Origin: Cacajao melanocephalus
Lineage: Eukaryota > Chordata > Mammalia > Primates > Pitheciidae
Assembly (NCBI GenBank): GCA_963573385.1
Contig: CAUYLG010059269.1
Coordinates: forward strand, 1 to 64,000
Direction: 5' to 3'
DNA: 64,000 nt
The notes under the pieces were generated by a model. The model was given only the letters and a program-made list of their open reading frames with translations. It was not told where the DNA came from and did not search any database. Shown here piece after piece: positions 1-11,995 of the stretch; within the stretch, counting starts at the first letter, position 1, and each line of letters starts with the position of its first letter. Made by a program: the position numbers and the translations under genes.

Positions 1-48
1 CCCTTCCTTTTCCCTAACCACATTCAAACCCCCTTTTTTTCATCCTTT

Positions 49-54
<6 letters not shown>

Positions 55-91
<37 letters not shown>
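55..91 (+). repeat. Poly-A run of 37
   Basis: An uninterrupted A run follows a pyrimidine-rich stretch. It could be the tail of a retrocopy whose body lies outside the window. The visible 54 bases upstream resemble neither Alu nor L1 and show no AATAAA signal, so the origin is undecided. Confidence 0.9.
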
Positions 92-92
<1 letters not shown>

Positions 93-126
93 ACCACCAA
101 GACATCTCTTGGATTTACATCTCACA

Positions 127-250
127 TACTGGCTAAGACATCTTGGGCAAATTACTTAACCTCTCGGAGCTTCTGTTTTTGTCATTCATAAAGTGAAGAC
201 ACTAATACCTGCCTCATGGACCTTCTTGAGGATCTGGACAGCACAAGAAA
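127..250 (+). repeat. MIR SINE fragment
   Basis: The order of landmarks matches the 3' two thirds of MIR: gggcaaattacttaacctct, then a degraded cattcataaagtgaag, then a cctgcctcatgg block. The tRNA-like 5' part is missing. Confidence 0.75.
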
Positions 251-1480
251 AGCTTGGGCACAATGCGTGCACAAGTAGCCCCTTCGATAGCTCCGAGCTT
301 CACGTTCACTGTCACCTTAGGGCTACTTCAAAATAAGAAACGTGTGCATATCCAAGATACCCCTGGCATGCAGGTATTCCATGACCGTTTACTGAAATTT
401 AAAATCCAAGTGTCCAAGGTCATATGGCTTATAATGACAAAGCTGATAATCAAAGTTTTTTTTTTTTTTGCCAGCATCCCCTTTCTCCCAAGTCTAGGGA
501 TCCCCCAAAACCCAGCTAGATCAGTGTGGCCATCTGAAATCAGGGAGCATCGTGTTCCCACCACCATCCTGCCACTTTTATCTCCCCTACTCCAGCTTAG
601 TTTTCAGCTACCTCAACAGATCCACACACAGGAGGAAAATCACCAAGTCGTAAAAGTCTTTCGCCAGCTCAGGGGTGGGGGGACCCCCTAGTAAAAAAGC
701 TTCTACGTCCATTTCAAGGAGCAGAAACAAAAAGGGTCCTATTGACTTTGAAGCATAAAGCAAATTAATTCTCCAAACACAGTCCAGAGCACACAACAGC
801 CCAGTGAGGGCCCACTAAATACAAATGGAAACCAGCACAGTGATTCTGAAGACACCAGATCCCTGAGGAAATGGGAATGTTGCAAAGGCACCTATCAATC
901 AAAGCCAATCCTAGAGGACTTGTGCACGTACACACTGCAAAAAGAATAAAAGACTCAAATCCATAAAGCATGAACTCAGGCTCCCACACCTCAGGCTCTG
1001 CTTGGGAAGCCACAAGGCCCTTTAGAGTCATTTTGCAGAAAGCACCAACCCTCAGGCTCCCCTAAAATATTCTTAGCCTCTTTTCTCTGAAGAGTGATGA
1101 AAACCACAGGAGAACAACATTTACCAATGAAGATTGGCTGACTCCTTTATTGCCACCCTTTCCCTCTGCCTCTCCTCCTTCCTGCCTACTGCCAAGATGC
1201 ATCAGATGTACCTCCATGGCAACTGGCTCAATTGCCCAGCTGGGTGGCTTCTGCTGAGACGGTAGAGCCAGTGTCAGCCAGGCAGTGGTCTCCCTGTCCC
1301 TAATTCTGCCAAATCCAGGGACTTTACCACCCTTGGAGTTCTACTCCTATCACAAAGATGAACAAGCCATCCCAGTGCATCAATACATACCATGCTCCAA
1401 GGACACACAGACTAAAGTCCAAATGCTTCTGTTCACTCTTTTGCATCTCCCCAAGTCCACTCCAGTCCCCACCCATGGTC
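251..1480. other. Unassigned non-coding stretch
   Basis: No repeat family or gene is recognised. A 145-codon frame at 254-691 has no family resemblance and overlaps an opposite-strand frame, so it is treated as chance. A T run lies near 458-470. Confidence 0.6.
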
Positions 1481-1509
1481 TATCTCCACAAGCATCCCAT
1501 TGTGACTGA

Positions 1510-1700
1510 CCCAGAGATGGATACGAGATCCAAATTGGTCTAACCAAAATAAAGCCTGACAATTTTGTTCAGTGGCTGGGGGACAAGCCATTCTCTCTAG
1601 ATATTGACGGTGAGGTGTGCTGGTGTGAGCTCTCAAGCTGCAGAACGACGTCACTCTCATGAGAAGAGCCAGCCTGAGGCTAAGATGCTATCAGGCACCC
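1510..1700 (+). repeat. Possible ancient interspersed repeat
   Basis: Phrases such as gacaagccattctctct and gagaagagccagcctgaggc recall a dispersed mammalian repeat whose module also seems present at 39360-39700, 48440-48640 and 50855-51060. I cannot name the family. Confidence 0.3.
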
Positions 1701-1899
1701 CTAACTAAACCAAAGCTGAGGTCTATTCTTTGACATTTTACTTCTGTGAACCCATCCCCTACAAATTTCTCAATTGTAAAGCCAGATTAAGGTAGGATTC
1801 TTATAATAGTGATCATCCTAACTGAATCTTCAAAAACCTGCCTCAGCACACCCTTCAAGCCCCATCTCTCACTCAGCCCTCCACCCATGTGCGGGAAAT

Positions 1900-2252
1900 T
1901 TGGATGCCCTGTGTATTTGCGGGAATCCCTCAATTTCTTGCCTTTCACCATGCTATATCCCTGACCTGTCATCCTTAGTCTTCTCTCCACGTCTGCTGAT
2001 ATTCTTTAAATTCCATCTCCTTGGGGAAACCTTCTTCACACTCCCTTCACTGGCGGGAGGTCATTACTCCCTCTATGGAAACCCCTGGGTTTCCTCTATC
2101 TTAAAATAGATCCAGGCCTCCTGCAGTGATTACGTACATTCATATCACCCTCCACTACAGAATATCAACCATTACTCTTCTCTGTATTCCTAACACTAAA
2201 TACAATGCCCTGGGCAAAGGAAGCCCCCAATAGATATTTGCAGAATTGAATT
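1900..2252 (+). repeat. L2 LINE 3' end
   Basis: The stretch ccttggggaaaccttcttca resembles the L2 'gggaagccttccctga' region. The element ends at 2210-2252 with a degraded form of the L2 terminal motif (ccaatagatatttgcagaat). It is a 5'-truncated fossil with no coding capacity. Confidence 0.65.
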
Positions 2253-2489
2253 TGTGGAAGCCCACATAGTGCCAGCTGGACCAGCTTGGTCCGTGAGTCG
2301 CAGTGGCTTCACAGAAGGCATTCCCTTCTTCTCTCTCACTCCTCGGGCCTCTATACAGCCTCAGATGTACATCTCAGAGATGATGAAATCAAATCTGTAT
2401 CACAAACCTCCTTTAAGCACAGCATCCAAACTCAAGCAACACCAGCACGGTCCCTCCATCCACCCAGCAAGGGCTACACCACTTCCTGT

Positions 2490-2640
2490 GCAACTCCCTA
2501 ATTCAGCTCCCCAGGCTCCAGACACGGCTTTACTCCCAACCACCTGTGTGTCCTTGGGCATGTCATCTAGCCACTCCTCGCCCTCATCTCTACACTGGAG
2601 GTGAGCTAGCCATAGACTTTAAAGTTCTACGCACCCTCTA
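2490..2640 (+). repeat. MIR SINE, diverged
   Basis: The block ccacctgtgtgtccttgggc followed by a cctcatctctacactgg block corresponds to the MIR core. Flanking parts are poorly preserved. Confidence 0.6.
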
Positions 2641-3025
2641 CAGAGCCAAGAGTCCATGTAGGAAAATGGAATCTTGCCTCTCTAAACCTCTCATTTGGAG
2701 AAATGCCAGATGGCAATATGAAATAAAAAGGTTAGAGTCTTTCCTACCCTCTAAACCTTCTTCTGTCCCTTGCTTATTTTCTGAGTAAAAAGACACATTT
2801 TCTCTCCAGGAGTCTAACATGGTACTGCCATAGATACCAAAGAGAGAGACGCCCTGCAGTGTTTCCTTCCCTCTTAAGACGTAAGACTTCAGATGCCAAA
2901 ATTTGCCAACTGCCTCATTACACCCAAAAGCTAAATCTGGAAGCTCAAAGACATGAGTGGCTGTTGTGGAAAAGTGTTCGTGATGCATCTTTATGTGAAA
3001 AATCAGGCTAGTGTGACAGCTTCCA
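2641..3025. other. Unassigned non-coding stretch
   Basis: No repeat family or gene is recognised. A 116-codon minus-strand frame (2638-2988) has no recognisable motif. Confidence 0.5.
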
Positions 3026-3092
3026 AAATGCGATGCCAGGCACTGGCATCAAGTGGGCGCTCAATTAGTACTTGTTAAATGAGTGAATGAAC
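3026..3092 (+). repeat. MIR or L2 3' terminal fragment
   Basis: It ends in gcgctcaattagtacttgtt and then aatgagtgaatgaa, the terminus shared by MIR and L2. It is too short to decide between them. Confidence 0.6.
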
Positions 3093-3129
3093 TTCCCTAA
3101 AAACAAAATAACACCCCCTGGATGCGGAT

Positions 3130-3280
3130 GCTTAGAAATTAGGCTGGAATGACAGATATCAAAATTATCCCATTGGTTATCTCCAGCAGGGAGATTTATA
3201 GGTGACTTATTTTTGTTTTTGATGTTTTCTTAATGTTCTATCACAAGCATATATTATTTTGTAATAAGAAAACCATCAAC
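3130..3280. repeat. Old L1-like 3' end fragment
   Basis: A ggttatctccagcagggag block is followed by a T-rich stretch and a terminal tattattttgtaataag. The same layout recurs at 42045-42170, so this is one dispersed family. L1M 3' end is my best guess. Confidence 0.4.
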
Positions 3281-3305
3281 TCACTTTTGTAAGGAGTTAA
3301 TTGTT

Positions 3306-3325
3306 GTAAAATAAATAAATAAATG
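3306..3325 (+). repeat. (AAAT)n simple repeat
   Basis: Short tandem run of aaat/aaataa units, probably the tail of a degraded retroelement. Confidence 0.7.
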
Positions 3326-4384
3326 ATTACATATACCAAAAAAGAAAAAAGTGACTGTCATCCAAACTCCACAACCCACACACGAGGCAACCTTCTTACT
3401 TCCCACACACCCGCCCCTTCTTGGAGAAAGCTTCCCCGCCTTCCCTTTTCTATCTTGATTTCAGAAATCTGGAGAGTCAAGCTATTGCTTTCAAATGTTC
3501 GTCTCAGCAGAATCAGAGCCCAGTATGGAGGCAGCTCCCTTTACCCCAAGACCTGAAAAAAACAGACAAAAAGCTAGCCGGCCCACTTCTAGCTTCTCCC
3601 CTCGCCACAACCAGCCCTTCAAACGCCAGAAGAGATTTCGGTCAGAACATAGATGAACCTCCATCTCACGGGGCACTTGTCCCCATGTGCAGACTCACTC
3701 ACCCACAGGACGGGGAATGGATATCAAAGAAATGAACTCCACTTCCTGGCAAACCTTTCAGGAATTTAATAGTTTATTAATGCCCCATTGACATATCTCC
3801 TTTCTCTTTCTTCACCTCCTTGCCTCCTTCTCCTGGCTGTAGACAGACTCTGTAACTAAGACCTTGCACTTCTTCCCACCTACGCTCATATCTACTGGTC
3901 AGCTCAGGGGACCAGGGAACTACACAATTTGGGGTAAGCAGGCAGGGAGGGTGTTCCAGTAGGCACCACACAGAGAGTGAAAGACAAAACTGCAAGTAAC
4001 AAGTATCTCACTAATTAGCAACTAGGGATGAAAGGGGAGAGGAGAGAAAAAAGGCAACGGAGGGTAGTCACCTGAAAAGGTCATTTTCTGTAGTCTCCAG
4101 GGCACAAAGCAGACCAGGAAGAAGGCTGGCCTGATGGTTCTTGCTAGAAGGAAGAAAAATGAAGCTTCCTTTCAGCACAGTGGGGCAGCTGTTTCATCCT
4201 TCTTCTGGGTTCTCCCTGGCCCAGAACAAGAGCCAATGGACTGTGGGGGAGCCTCCTTGCCTTTCAACCTGCCATGGTTATCATCACCCAGCAGGTGAGG
4301 GCTGGGCATCCCTGGACAGGGCAGGATGCAGAGAGGTCCACCGTCTGTGAACTGTGCCATCGCACAGACAGAAGCCCAGAGACA
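3326..4384. other. Unassigned non-coding stretch
   Basis: No repeat or gene is recognised. A 104-codon frame at 3421-3735 lacks any recognisable domain. Confidence 0.55.
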
Positions 4385-4920
<536 letters not shown>

Positions 4921-5034
4921 TTATCAGTGCTTTCCTAATTTCTCTGTTTTTTTTTCTGACCCTCATCTGTACTTCAGTTCTCAGCAAAAACACCTCGGTG
5001 GGATGTTAAGGGTAGGAGAGCCACATAGTCCTTG

Positions 5035-5208
5035 GTTTTAGTTCTGCACTGGGCACCTCCCCACGCATCAGTTCCCTCTTCTGTAACAAGGCAACGGTAA
5101 TAATACTACCTCTTCTCCAAGACTCACTGCGAAAATTAAATGAGGTGATGCTTGCAAAGCCCTTACAACAAGGCCTGCACACAATGAGTGCTCAACAAAT
5201 TTATCATT
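5035..5208 (+). repeat. MIR SINE
   Basis: The region from cagttccctcttctgtaaca through aaaattaaatgaggtgatgc to gagtgctcaacaaat is continuous MIR down to its 3' end. Confidence 0.85.
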
Positions 5209-5214
5209 TCCCCC

Positions 5215-5467
5215 CTGGCCCCATCATTCTAAATTAGGCCTCTATAATCTCACCGCCTCCCAGTACTTTGCCCTCAGAACACGCATCATAATGTATAACT
5301 ACAAGCTTATTTAGGTTGTCTACTATTTGCCCCTCCACCTAAGCTTAAATTCCATCAGGGATAAACTAAACATCTCTCTTGATGGTGGCTGTATTTCCAG
5401 CACCTGGTATAATGCCTGCATATAATAGGTGTTTAATGAATATCTGCTGGATGAACAAATGAATGAA
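5215..5467 (+). repeat. L2 LINE 3' end
   Basis: It carries a degraded 'aagctccatgagggcagg' equivalent (aagcttaaattccatcaggg) and ends in ataataggtgtttaatgaat and gaacaaatgaatgaa, the L2 terminus. Confidence 0.85.
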
Positions 5468-5995
5468 AAAGTGAATAGAATATTAGCATTGGCACAGATG
5501 ATTGCCCAGGTCCCCTTCCAGCACACTATTCTCTATTTTTTGACAGCTTTAGAAGAAAAATTTAAAATGAGCCCCAAAGAAGCTGTTTCACCAATCCCAC
5601 GGGGAACACTCAGGATGGTTGCTGCTGACAGGCTCCTGAACACTCAAGTTGGGCAGAGTGTACTTTGAGTTTTTTTAAAACTGAGAAGGGAGTCTGCTGA
5701 ATTTCTAGGCTGGGATCATCCTCTCCTCCCTGAGGGCTGCCCACACACAAGGCACTAAGCAAGAGCCACTGCAGCGGGCAGCAGGGACCCCGGTCGGGCA
5801 AACTGGCCTTCTTGTGTCAGCAATGGACAGCCAGTCCTGAGCAAAAGAGACCAAATCACACAGCAACAGGTGACCATGGCAACCCATGTCCTCAGACTGC
5901 CCACTCCTCCTAGGAGAGAGGACTTCACAAGCACATGGCACAAAAGAGACCCGGGCTACCCCTAGAGATCCCCATCTCACGTTGCCACAGAAGGT
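5468..5995. other. Unassigned non-coding stretch
   Basis: No repeat or gene is recognised. Overlapping short frames on both strands look like chance. Confidence 0.5.
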
Positions 5996-6093
5996 GCTTG
6001 CCATGCAGATTCCTGGGCCCCAACTCAAAACTTTTCAGTCAGGTCTACAGGTGGGGGCCTGCAGATATATGCTTTGTAAAAACTCCCTATGCA
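5996..6093. mobile_element. MER5-type hAT relic, left part
   Basis: The run gcagattcctgggcccc and later ggtgggggcctgcagat match a short non-autonomous hAT-Charlie element of MER5 type. An L1 fragment interrupts it, and it continues at 6307-6345. Confidence 0.65.
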
Positions 6094-6290
6094 GAGGAAC
6101 ATCACACACTGGGGCCTGTCAGGGGGTGGGGAGCTAGGGAAGGGTAGCAAAGGGTGGAGGGCCAGGAGAAGGACAGCATTAGTAGAAATACCTAATGTAG
6201 ATGATGGGGTGATGGATGCAGCAAACCACCATGCACGTTCTGGACATGTACCCAGAACTTAAAGTATAATAATATAAATAAAATGAAATG
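6094..6290 (+). mobile_element. L1 3' end, 5'-truncated
   Basis: The L1 terminal stretch is recognisable: cacactggggcctgtcaggg, ggacagcattag, aaatacctaatgtag, gcagcaaaccaccatgcac and ccagaacttaaagtataata, ending in an aaataaaatgaaatg tail. Flanks aaaactccctatgca (near 6079-6093) and aaaagctccctaggca (6291-6306) form an imperfect target duplication. Only about 190 bases of the 6-kb element are present and no ORF survives. Primate-age L1P is most likely. Confidence 0.9.
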
Positions 6291-6306
6291 AAAAGCTCCC
6301 TAGGCA

Positions 6307-6345
6307 TTTCGAGGCATATCGAAGTCTGAAAGCTGCTATTCTAAT
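6307..6345. mobile_element. MER5-type relic, right part
   Basis: The tail ttcgaggcatatcgaagtct followed by gaaagctgctattc resembles the MER5 terminal inverted repeat region. Confidence 0.55.
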
Positions 6346-6487
6346 GAGAAGAAAACTGATCAATACACTATAAGCATTGCCCCACTGGATATTACATGTG
6401 TGTGACCAATTACCTCCACACTTCTTATCTAACTCTGGAAGAGATGCCCAGCCTCCCAACACCTGCTTTGCAGGGGAGGCTGTTCCA

Positions 6488-6660
6488 AACTACCAGTTAG
6501 CAAGCCTGGTGGGATCACTTGGAAGCTTTAAAATACACTGAGGACAGGGTCTTGCCTCTGAAGATTCTAATTTAGTTGGTGTGAAGTGCAGCATGGGTTT
6601 GGGATTTTAATATGGTGATTTCAATAGGCAGCAAAGTTTGAGGATGACAGCTTGAACTCC
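6488..6660. mobile_element. MER5A-type hAT relic
   Basis: A ggatcacttggaagcttta block, then agattctaatttagttggtg, then a gcatgggtttgggatttt block and a gtttgaggatgac end give the full MER5A order, including remnants of both ends. Confidence 0.75.
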
Positions 6661-6894
6661 CAGCTCCAACCACCACAAACACCCCAAAATCAGAGACTGG
6701 GCCTGAGTTTCCCTGGGCTGAGAAAGGAAGGGGTGGTGGAGTCCACCCTGCAAGACCCCGGGATTTCTGGGGCCCAGGATCTGGCCAGAGGGTCCATCCT
6801 GAGACTGCCACATCTTTATTTCCCAGAAGTCATGGGGGACTCGCTGAGCCAGTATCTACGTCCTCAGTGTGTGTAAGACAATAGAACACAGCTG

Positions 6895-7080
6895 TAAAGA
6901 GGCCTCAAAATCCTTTTGACAGAAATGTATTCCAGCTCCACCATTTACCAACTCTGCAACCACAGGCAAGATACTTAACACCTCCAAGCCCCACTTTCCT
7001 CATCTGTACAATGGGAATAAATACCTAACACTTACTCACAGAATCCTCCCAACTTCACCTGCAAAGCTCTTAACTTAATG
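6895..7080 (+). repeat. MIR SINE
   Basis: Landmarks are ccagctccaccatttaccaa, gcaagatacttaacacctcc and ctttcctcatctgtacaatg. The 3' end is diverged. Confidence 0.85.
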
Positions 7081-7218
7081 CAGCTGCCAGCTCAGTCAAT
7101 CTTAGCCAATGAGAAAATATTAAATGATTCTTTTTGTTACTACTGGATGCTTCATTTTTTTTCTTTTTTTCCCTTTAAAGGGGCTTGGGCCGCTAGGTGG
7201 CTATTCTTCCAACCTCAC

Positions 7219-7531
<313 letters not shown>

Positions 7532-7559
7532 CCTCACATACTTTTACCTCCTTTCGGAC

Positions 7560-7962
<403 letters not shown>

Positions 7963-8949
7963 GATGAGCAAACAATATGTCATATGCTAAACATGAGGCT
8001 GAGTACATAGTCTCTACAAACCAAAGATGCTGAGGAAGGTGGAGAATAATTGTTCCTCCCCACTTGAACTGAGGTTCAGCAAAGAGCCCTCTCCACCTGC
8101 CCTGGCACCCAAGAAGTAAAAAAAGGTGCCTCCTGAAGGCTCTTGGAGAGTAGGCAATTCCAAATTTGGAGCCAGGGGAAGAGGCAGCCCCATTTCCCTT
8201 CCGTACCTCCTGGGGTGCCATTGGAGAATGCTGACTCCAGCTTGGAGCCCCTCTCATCTACTCCCCATTTGCCTCACTCCATTTAGCTCTGGCAATCCAA
8301 TTCCCTTTCCTCCACCCAGAAATCGATGTTTAATTAACACATTATTGGAAAAATAAACACAGTCTTCAATGGGACTGCAGTGAAGCTGATGCAGCTCAGC
8401 TTGGGGGCTGCAGACCATCCCCTCAGTCAGAAAACTGTTCTTCTCCTATTACCTGTCTCTCCACCAAGAAAAAGTTCCTTCTTTCTCCCTGGAGTCCTCT
8501 AGCCTGGGGGATCCCACTCATTGCCTCCATGCATCCTCCCTCCCTGTATCTAGGCAGCAGACCTGGCATCCCTTCTCACCCTTTACCCTGCGACACAGAT
8601 GCGGGGGGATGTTGTCAGCGTACATGTTACCTGCTCCACGGGGGAAGGAGGTAACTCCTTCTGAACATCCCACCTCCACCAGTGAGGCTGTGCATACTCC
8701 CATCTCCTCCTTCTCTCTAGACCAGAACCAGCACCCCTCCAGCTCAGGGCTCCGCGGATGTGTTCCCCTGGGTGAGTCGGGGGTAGGGGCAGGCCCAGAG
8801 GTGGCTGATAAGGATGATGATCCCCAGAGTTCTTATCCAGACCTCTGGAGCTGATTGGAAGGCCTCTGTCTAGAATATTTCCTCTTTCACGCCTAGTTTA
8901 GATGATCCAATTCCCACCTCCTCTTCTCCATGGTTCAGGATGGAGGGTG
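7963..8949. other. Unassigned non-coding stretch
   Basis: No repeat or gene is recognised. Frames of about 60-100 codons on both strands lack domains. Confidence 0.5.
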
Positions 8950-9135
8950 AGGCAGAGTCCCTGGATTCAGACCCAAGTGTGGACCCAGTATCTCACTGTG
9001 TAATCCTAAAAAAGTGATTTAACCCCTCTGATCACCAGTTTCCTCAACAGATAAATGAGGACACTAACCACCTAAATGAAACATAGCAGAGCACAATGCT
9101 CTGCTCACGGCGGGTGCTGGATAATTGTCCTTTCA
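8950..9135 (+). repeat. MIR SINE
   Basis: Markers are gtgatttaacccctctgatc, agtttcctcaacagataaat and a 3' block cggcgggtgctggataa. Confidence 0.8.
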
Positions 9136-9556
9136 CTGAAATCTCACGCCAAGGGCCAATCCCTGCTGCAAGGGCCATGGGGCGTATAGCTGGCCCATGC
9201 AGGTTCAGGGCCACAGAGCAAAGTAGAGATAATGGGCTTCAGGTTCTCTACCTTCTACTCACCCATCATCATCCCAAACCACCTCAACTCCCTCCTCAGA
9301 CAAGGTGCATGAAGCAAGGAAGAAGGTAGCAGGGACACCTTGGGAAACTGAATTTCCTTAGTGTCATCCATCAGACAACCAGCAGCGCTACTCCCTGGCC
9401 AGCAGCCCCCTCCTCCTAAGCCTGACATGCCTTTAACTGACAGCAGCACCTTCAGCAAGTCCCAGAGCTGTGAGTGAGCTGACTACCTGGCAAATGGGCC
9501 AGTTCTTAGAATCAGGTTCCCAGACTTGGGGGACCAGAGGACAGGCCCAGGGAGGC
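9136..9556. other. Unassigned non-coding stretch
   Basis: No repeat, gene or strong motif is seen. Confidence 0.5.
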
Positions 9557-9751
9557 AGTGTGGCACAGTGGTTAAGACCAGAGGCTTCAGAGCCAGGCCC
9601 TCTGGGTTTGAATCATGACCTTATCACCCACCCAAGTGGCCTTATAGACATGTTACTTAACCTCCTTGGGTCCCGGTTACTTTATTTGTAAGACAGCTAT
9701 GATAATAGTACTCACCTCACAGGATTGTTGGAGAATTACGTAAGATAATGA
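9557..9751 (+). repeat. MIR SINE, left part (split by Alu)
   Basis: This is one of the best-preserved MIR copies here. It starts at cagtgtggcacagtggttaa, includes ctctgggtttgaatcatgac and gttacttaacctccttgggt, and reaches gataatagtactcacctcac before the Alu. Confidence 0.92.
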
Positions 9752-10054
9752 GGCTGGGCGCAGTGGCTCACACCTGTAATTCCGCACTTTGGGAGGCTGA
9801 GGCGGGTGGATCACGAGGTCAAGAGATCGAGACCATCCTGGCCAACATGGTGAAACCCCGTCTCTACTAAAAATACAAAAATTAGCTGGATATTTGGCAC
9901 GCACCTATAGTCCTAGCTACACAGGAGGCTGAGGCAGAAGAATAGCTTGAACCCAGGAAGCGGAGGTTGCAGTGAGCCGAGACTGCGCCACTGCGCTATA
10001 GTCTGGTAACAGAGCAAGACTCCGCTAAAAAAAAAAAAAAAAAAAAAAAAAAAA
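9752..10054 (+). mobile_element. Alu SINE, full length, with target duplication
   Basis: It begins ggctgggcgcagtggctcac and ends in a 28-base A run. Flanks aagataatg (9742-9750) and aagataagg (10053-10061) are the target duplication, and the host is the MIR on both sides. Confidence 0.96.
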
Positions 10055-10112
10055 GATAAGGTATGTCAAGTGCTTAGCATAGCAACTGGCCCATAGTCAG
10101 TCTCAAATGTTG
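10055..10112 (+). repeat. MIR SINE, right part
   Basis: Sequence gtcaagtgcttagcatagca and tggcccatagtcagtctcaa completes the MIR interrupted by the Alu. Confidence 0.85.
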
Positions 10113-10131
10113 GCCAGTACAGGAAGCTTTT

Positions 10132-10249
10132 AGTAAGAGTAATTGGGTTTATGGCCATACCACCCCGAATGCACCTGATCTCATCTGATCTCAGAAGCTA
10201 ACCAGGGTCAACCCTGGTTAGTACTTGGCTGGGAGTAAGAGTAGTTGGG
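10132..10249 (+). repeat. Target duplication around the 5S pseudogene
   Basis: agtaagagtaattggg at 10132-10147 and agtaagagtagttggg at 10234-10249 match at 15 of 16 positions and bracket the 5S body. One base at the left and two at the right are shared with the 5S sequence, a microhomology at each joint. Confidence 0.9.
10147..10235 (+). pseudogene. 5S rRNA pseudogene, 3'-truncated
   Basis: These 89 bases align without gaps to nucleotides 1-89 of the 121-nt vertebrate 5S rRNA with about 13 mismatches (about 85% identity). Visible blocks are ggccataccacc, gatctcatctgatctcagaa and ggttagtacttgg. Most changes are C-to-T or G-to-A, the usual decay of methylated CpG. The last 32 nucleotides of 5S are missing, including the end of the C box of the internal promoter. 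The A box is partly kept (agctaaccagg against agctaagcagg). There is no poly-A tail, yet 16-bp direct repeats flank it, so it is an RNA-mediated insertion and not a working gene. Confidence 0.93.
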
Positions 10250-11319
10250 AGAGAAGTAGTAGTCACGTTGGTAGTAGGAATACTCGGAAGATCCAGGTTT
10301 TTATCCTTTACAAAGTGGGGGCAAGTGAAAGCAGAGCTGGAGAAAGGCTGTACTCCCAGCCACCTTCCTGTCCTAAAACTGGATTTTCCTCTCTAGTATG
10401 CCCCCTTCCTCTCTCTAGTCCTTTAAGACAAAGTATGTGACATTGTCTTGAAAGAGGATGGCCATATATTTTATCATCCAAACCAGGACACTTTTGAGAG
10501 TTACTAACTACACTAGGACAAAGGCCTAAACAGGAACCGTCTCCCCAAACCAGGGCGTCTCGTTGCACCACCTCAAGGTCATGCAGAAATGCCTTCATGC
10601 TCTGCTTCAAGGTCTTGGCTAAAGGTAAGACTTCCTTGCTTCTCAGAATTCACTTTGCCCTGGCCCCAACCCACCCCTGCAAAAAAGGCACACACTCATA
10701 CTTGTCTAGAATGTCTAATCCTTCTCCCATTCAAGGTCAAGGCCAACCCTAGAGTGAAACAGAGAGACCAGTAGAAGGCCTTCACCCACGCTGCATGACA
10801 TCATGCTCCCCAACCAGCCTCTGGAAACACAAATGAAGCACATTGGGGCCGGTGTCTGGATTCATGCCTCCCTTCTGGAGAAATAAGGCTAGTCCAGTCT
10901 AGAAGAAGCAACAGGCTCCCAGGGTCATCAGCATCCAGATGCCAGCTGCTTAGATCTCTGAATGGAGCCTCTGCTGCATCTGATAGTACTGTTGATGGGC
11001 AGAGCTACATGGGATTGAGAACCTTGAGCACCCTACTGGAATGGGGGTCCTCTTCCATTCCAGTTTCTCCTCCTCTGGGAAGGTCAGAGGACAACCTTAA
11101 CCAGCATTCAGCTGGAATGTAGCCCACCAGTCCTCTTCTAGCCATGAAACCCTGACCTCCAGCTCTGCAGGTGTGCCTTCCTTAAAGACACACCTACCAC
11201 CCACCTGCCCCACCAAGACCTCACTCCCCTATGAAGAACGAGAACTAAGAGGGCACCCCAGGCAGCCACCACAGCAGCAGCTGCAATGCCCTTGGGAAAG
11301 GGCCCACAACCCAGGAGGC
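10250..11319. other. Unassigned non-coding stretch
   Basis: No repeat or gene is recognised. A 100-codon minus-strand frame near 10308-10610 has no domain. Confidence 0.5.
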
Positions 11320-11490
11320 GGCATGATGGAGTAGAAAGAGCCGTACCCTGGCAGCCAGCAAACCTGGATTCTAGTTTTGTCTCTGCATCAAACATGGTGC
11401 AAAACTTTGGAAAAGCCATGTAGTCTCTCTGGGCCTCCATCTTGTCATTTGTATTTGAGGGCACTGAATAAGATAATGGATGATTCATCT
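11320..11490 (+). repeat. MIR SINE
   Basis: It starts near gcatgatggagtagaaagag, has caaacctggattctagtttt and the core gggcctccatcttgtcattt. A second MIR follows within 30 bases in the same direction. Confidence 0.75.
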
Positions 11491-11519
11491 CCCTTTTTCT
11501 TCTAATACTATAAGGGTCC

Positions 11520-11700
11520 CATGCTTGGGCTCTGGCATGAGACAGATCTGAATTCAAATCCTCAGTCTGTCATTAGGTAACTTTAAGTCTCAGTCCCCTC
11601 AGGTAATAATAGTATACTGCACTGAGTCGCTTAGAGACTTAAATGAGATACTGAGTGTAAAAAAAAAAAGCTTGGAAGAGAACTTTGTATATAGCAACTA
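11520..11700 (+). repeat. MIR SINE, tandem neighbour
   Basis: Landmarks are ctgaattcaaatcctcagtc, aagtctcagtcccctcaggt and acttaaatgagatactgagt. The pair with 11320-11490 probably reflects two insertions. Confidence 0.75.
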
Positions 11701-11995
11701 CTGCAGAAAGGATAGCTATATCACTACTAGTACTACTCCTAGCACAGTGATGGTGAGAATGGTGATTACTAATACTAGAGGAATCTCAAAGGAGGCAGAG
11801 TCATCTGAGTCAGGGACAGAGAAGCCCTTTCTACTAAACTCTGCTGAAGTTTAGCATGTTGCCATTTCTCCAGCAGATCTAGACATTCAGGCAGGGCTAA
11901 GACACCCAGAGGCAAAGTCCACCCTTCCCAGAAGACAGGACCCAAGGACTAGAGAAGAAACCTCCAACACTAAACCCATGTGGTTCTTTCCTCCA

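Noticed and set aside
9557..9620. tRNA-like A and B box sequence
   Set aside because: This is the tRNA-derived head of a MIR. No complete cloverleaf can be folded. The same applies at 21010 and 49390.
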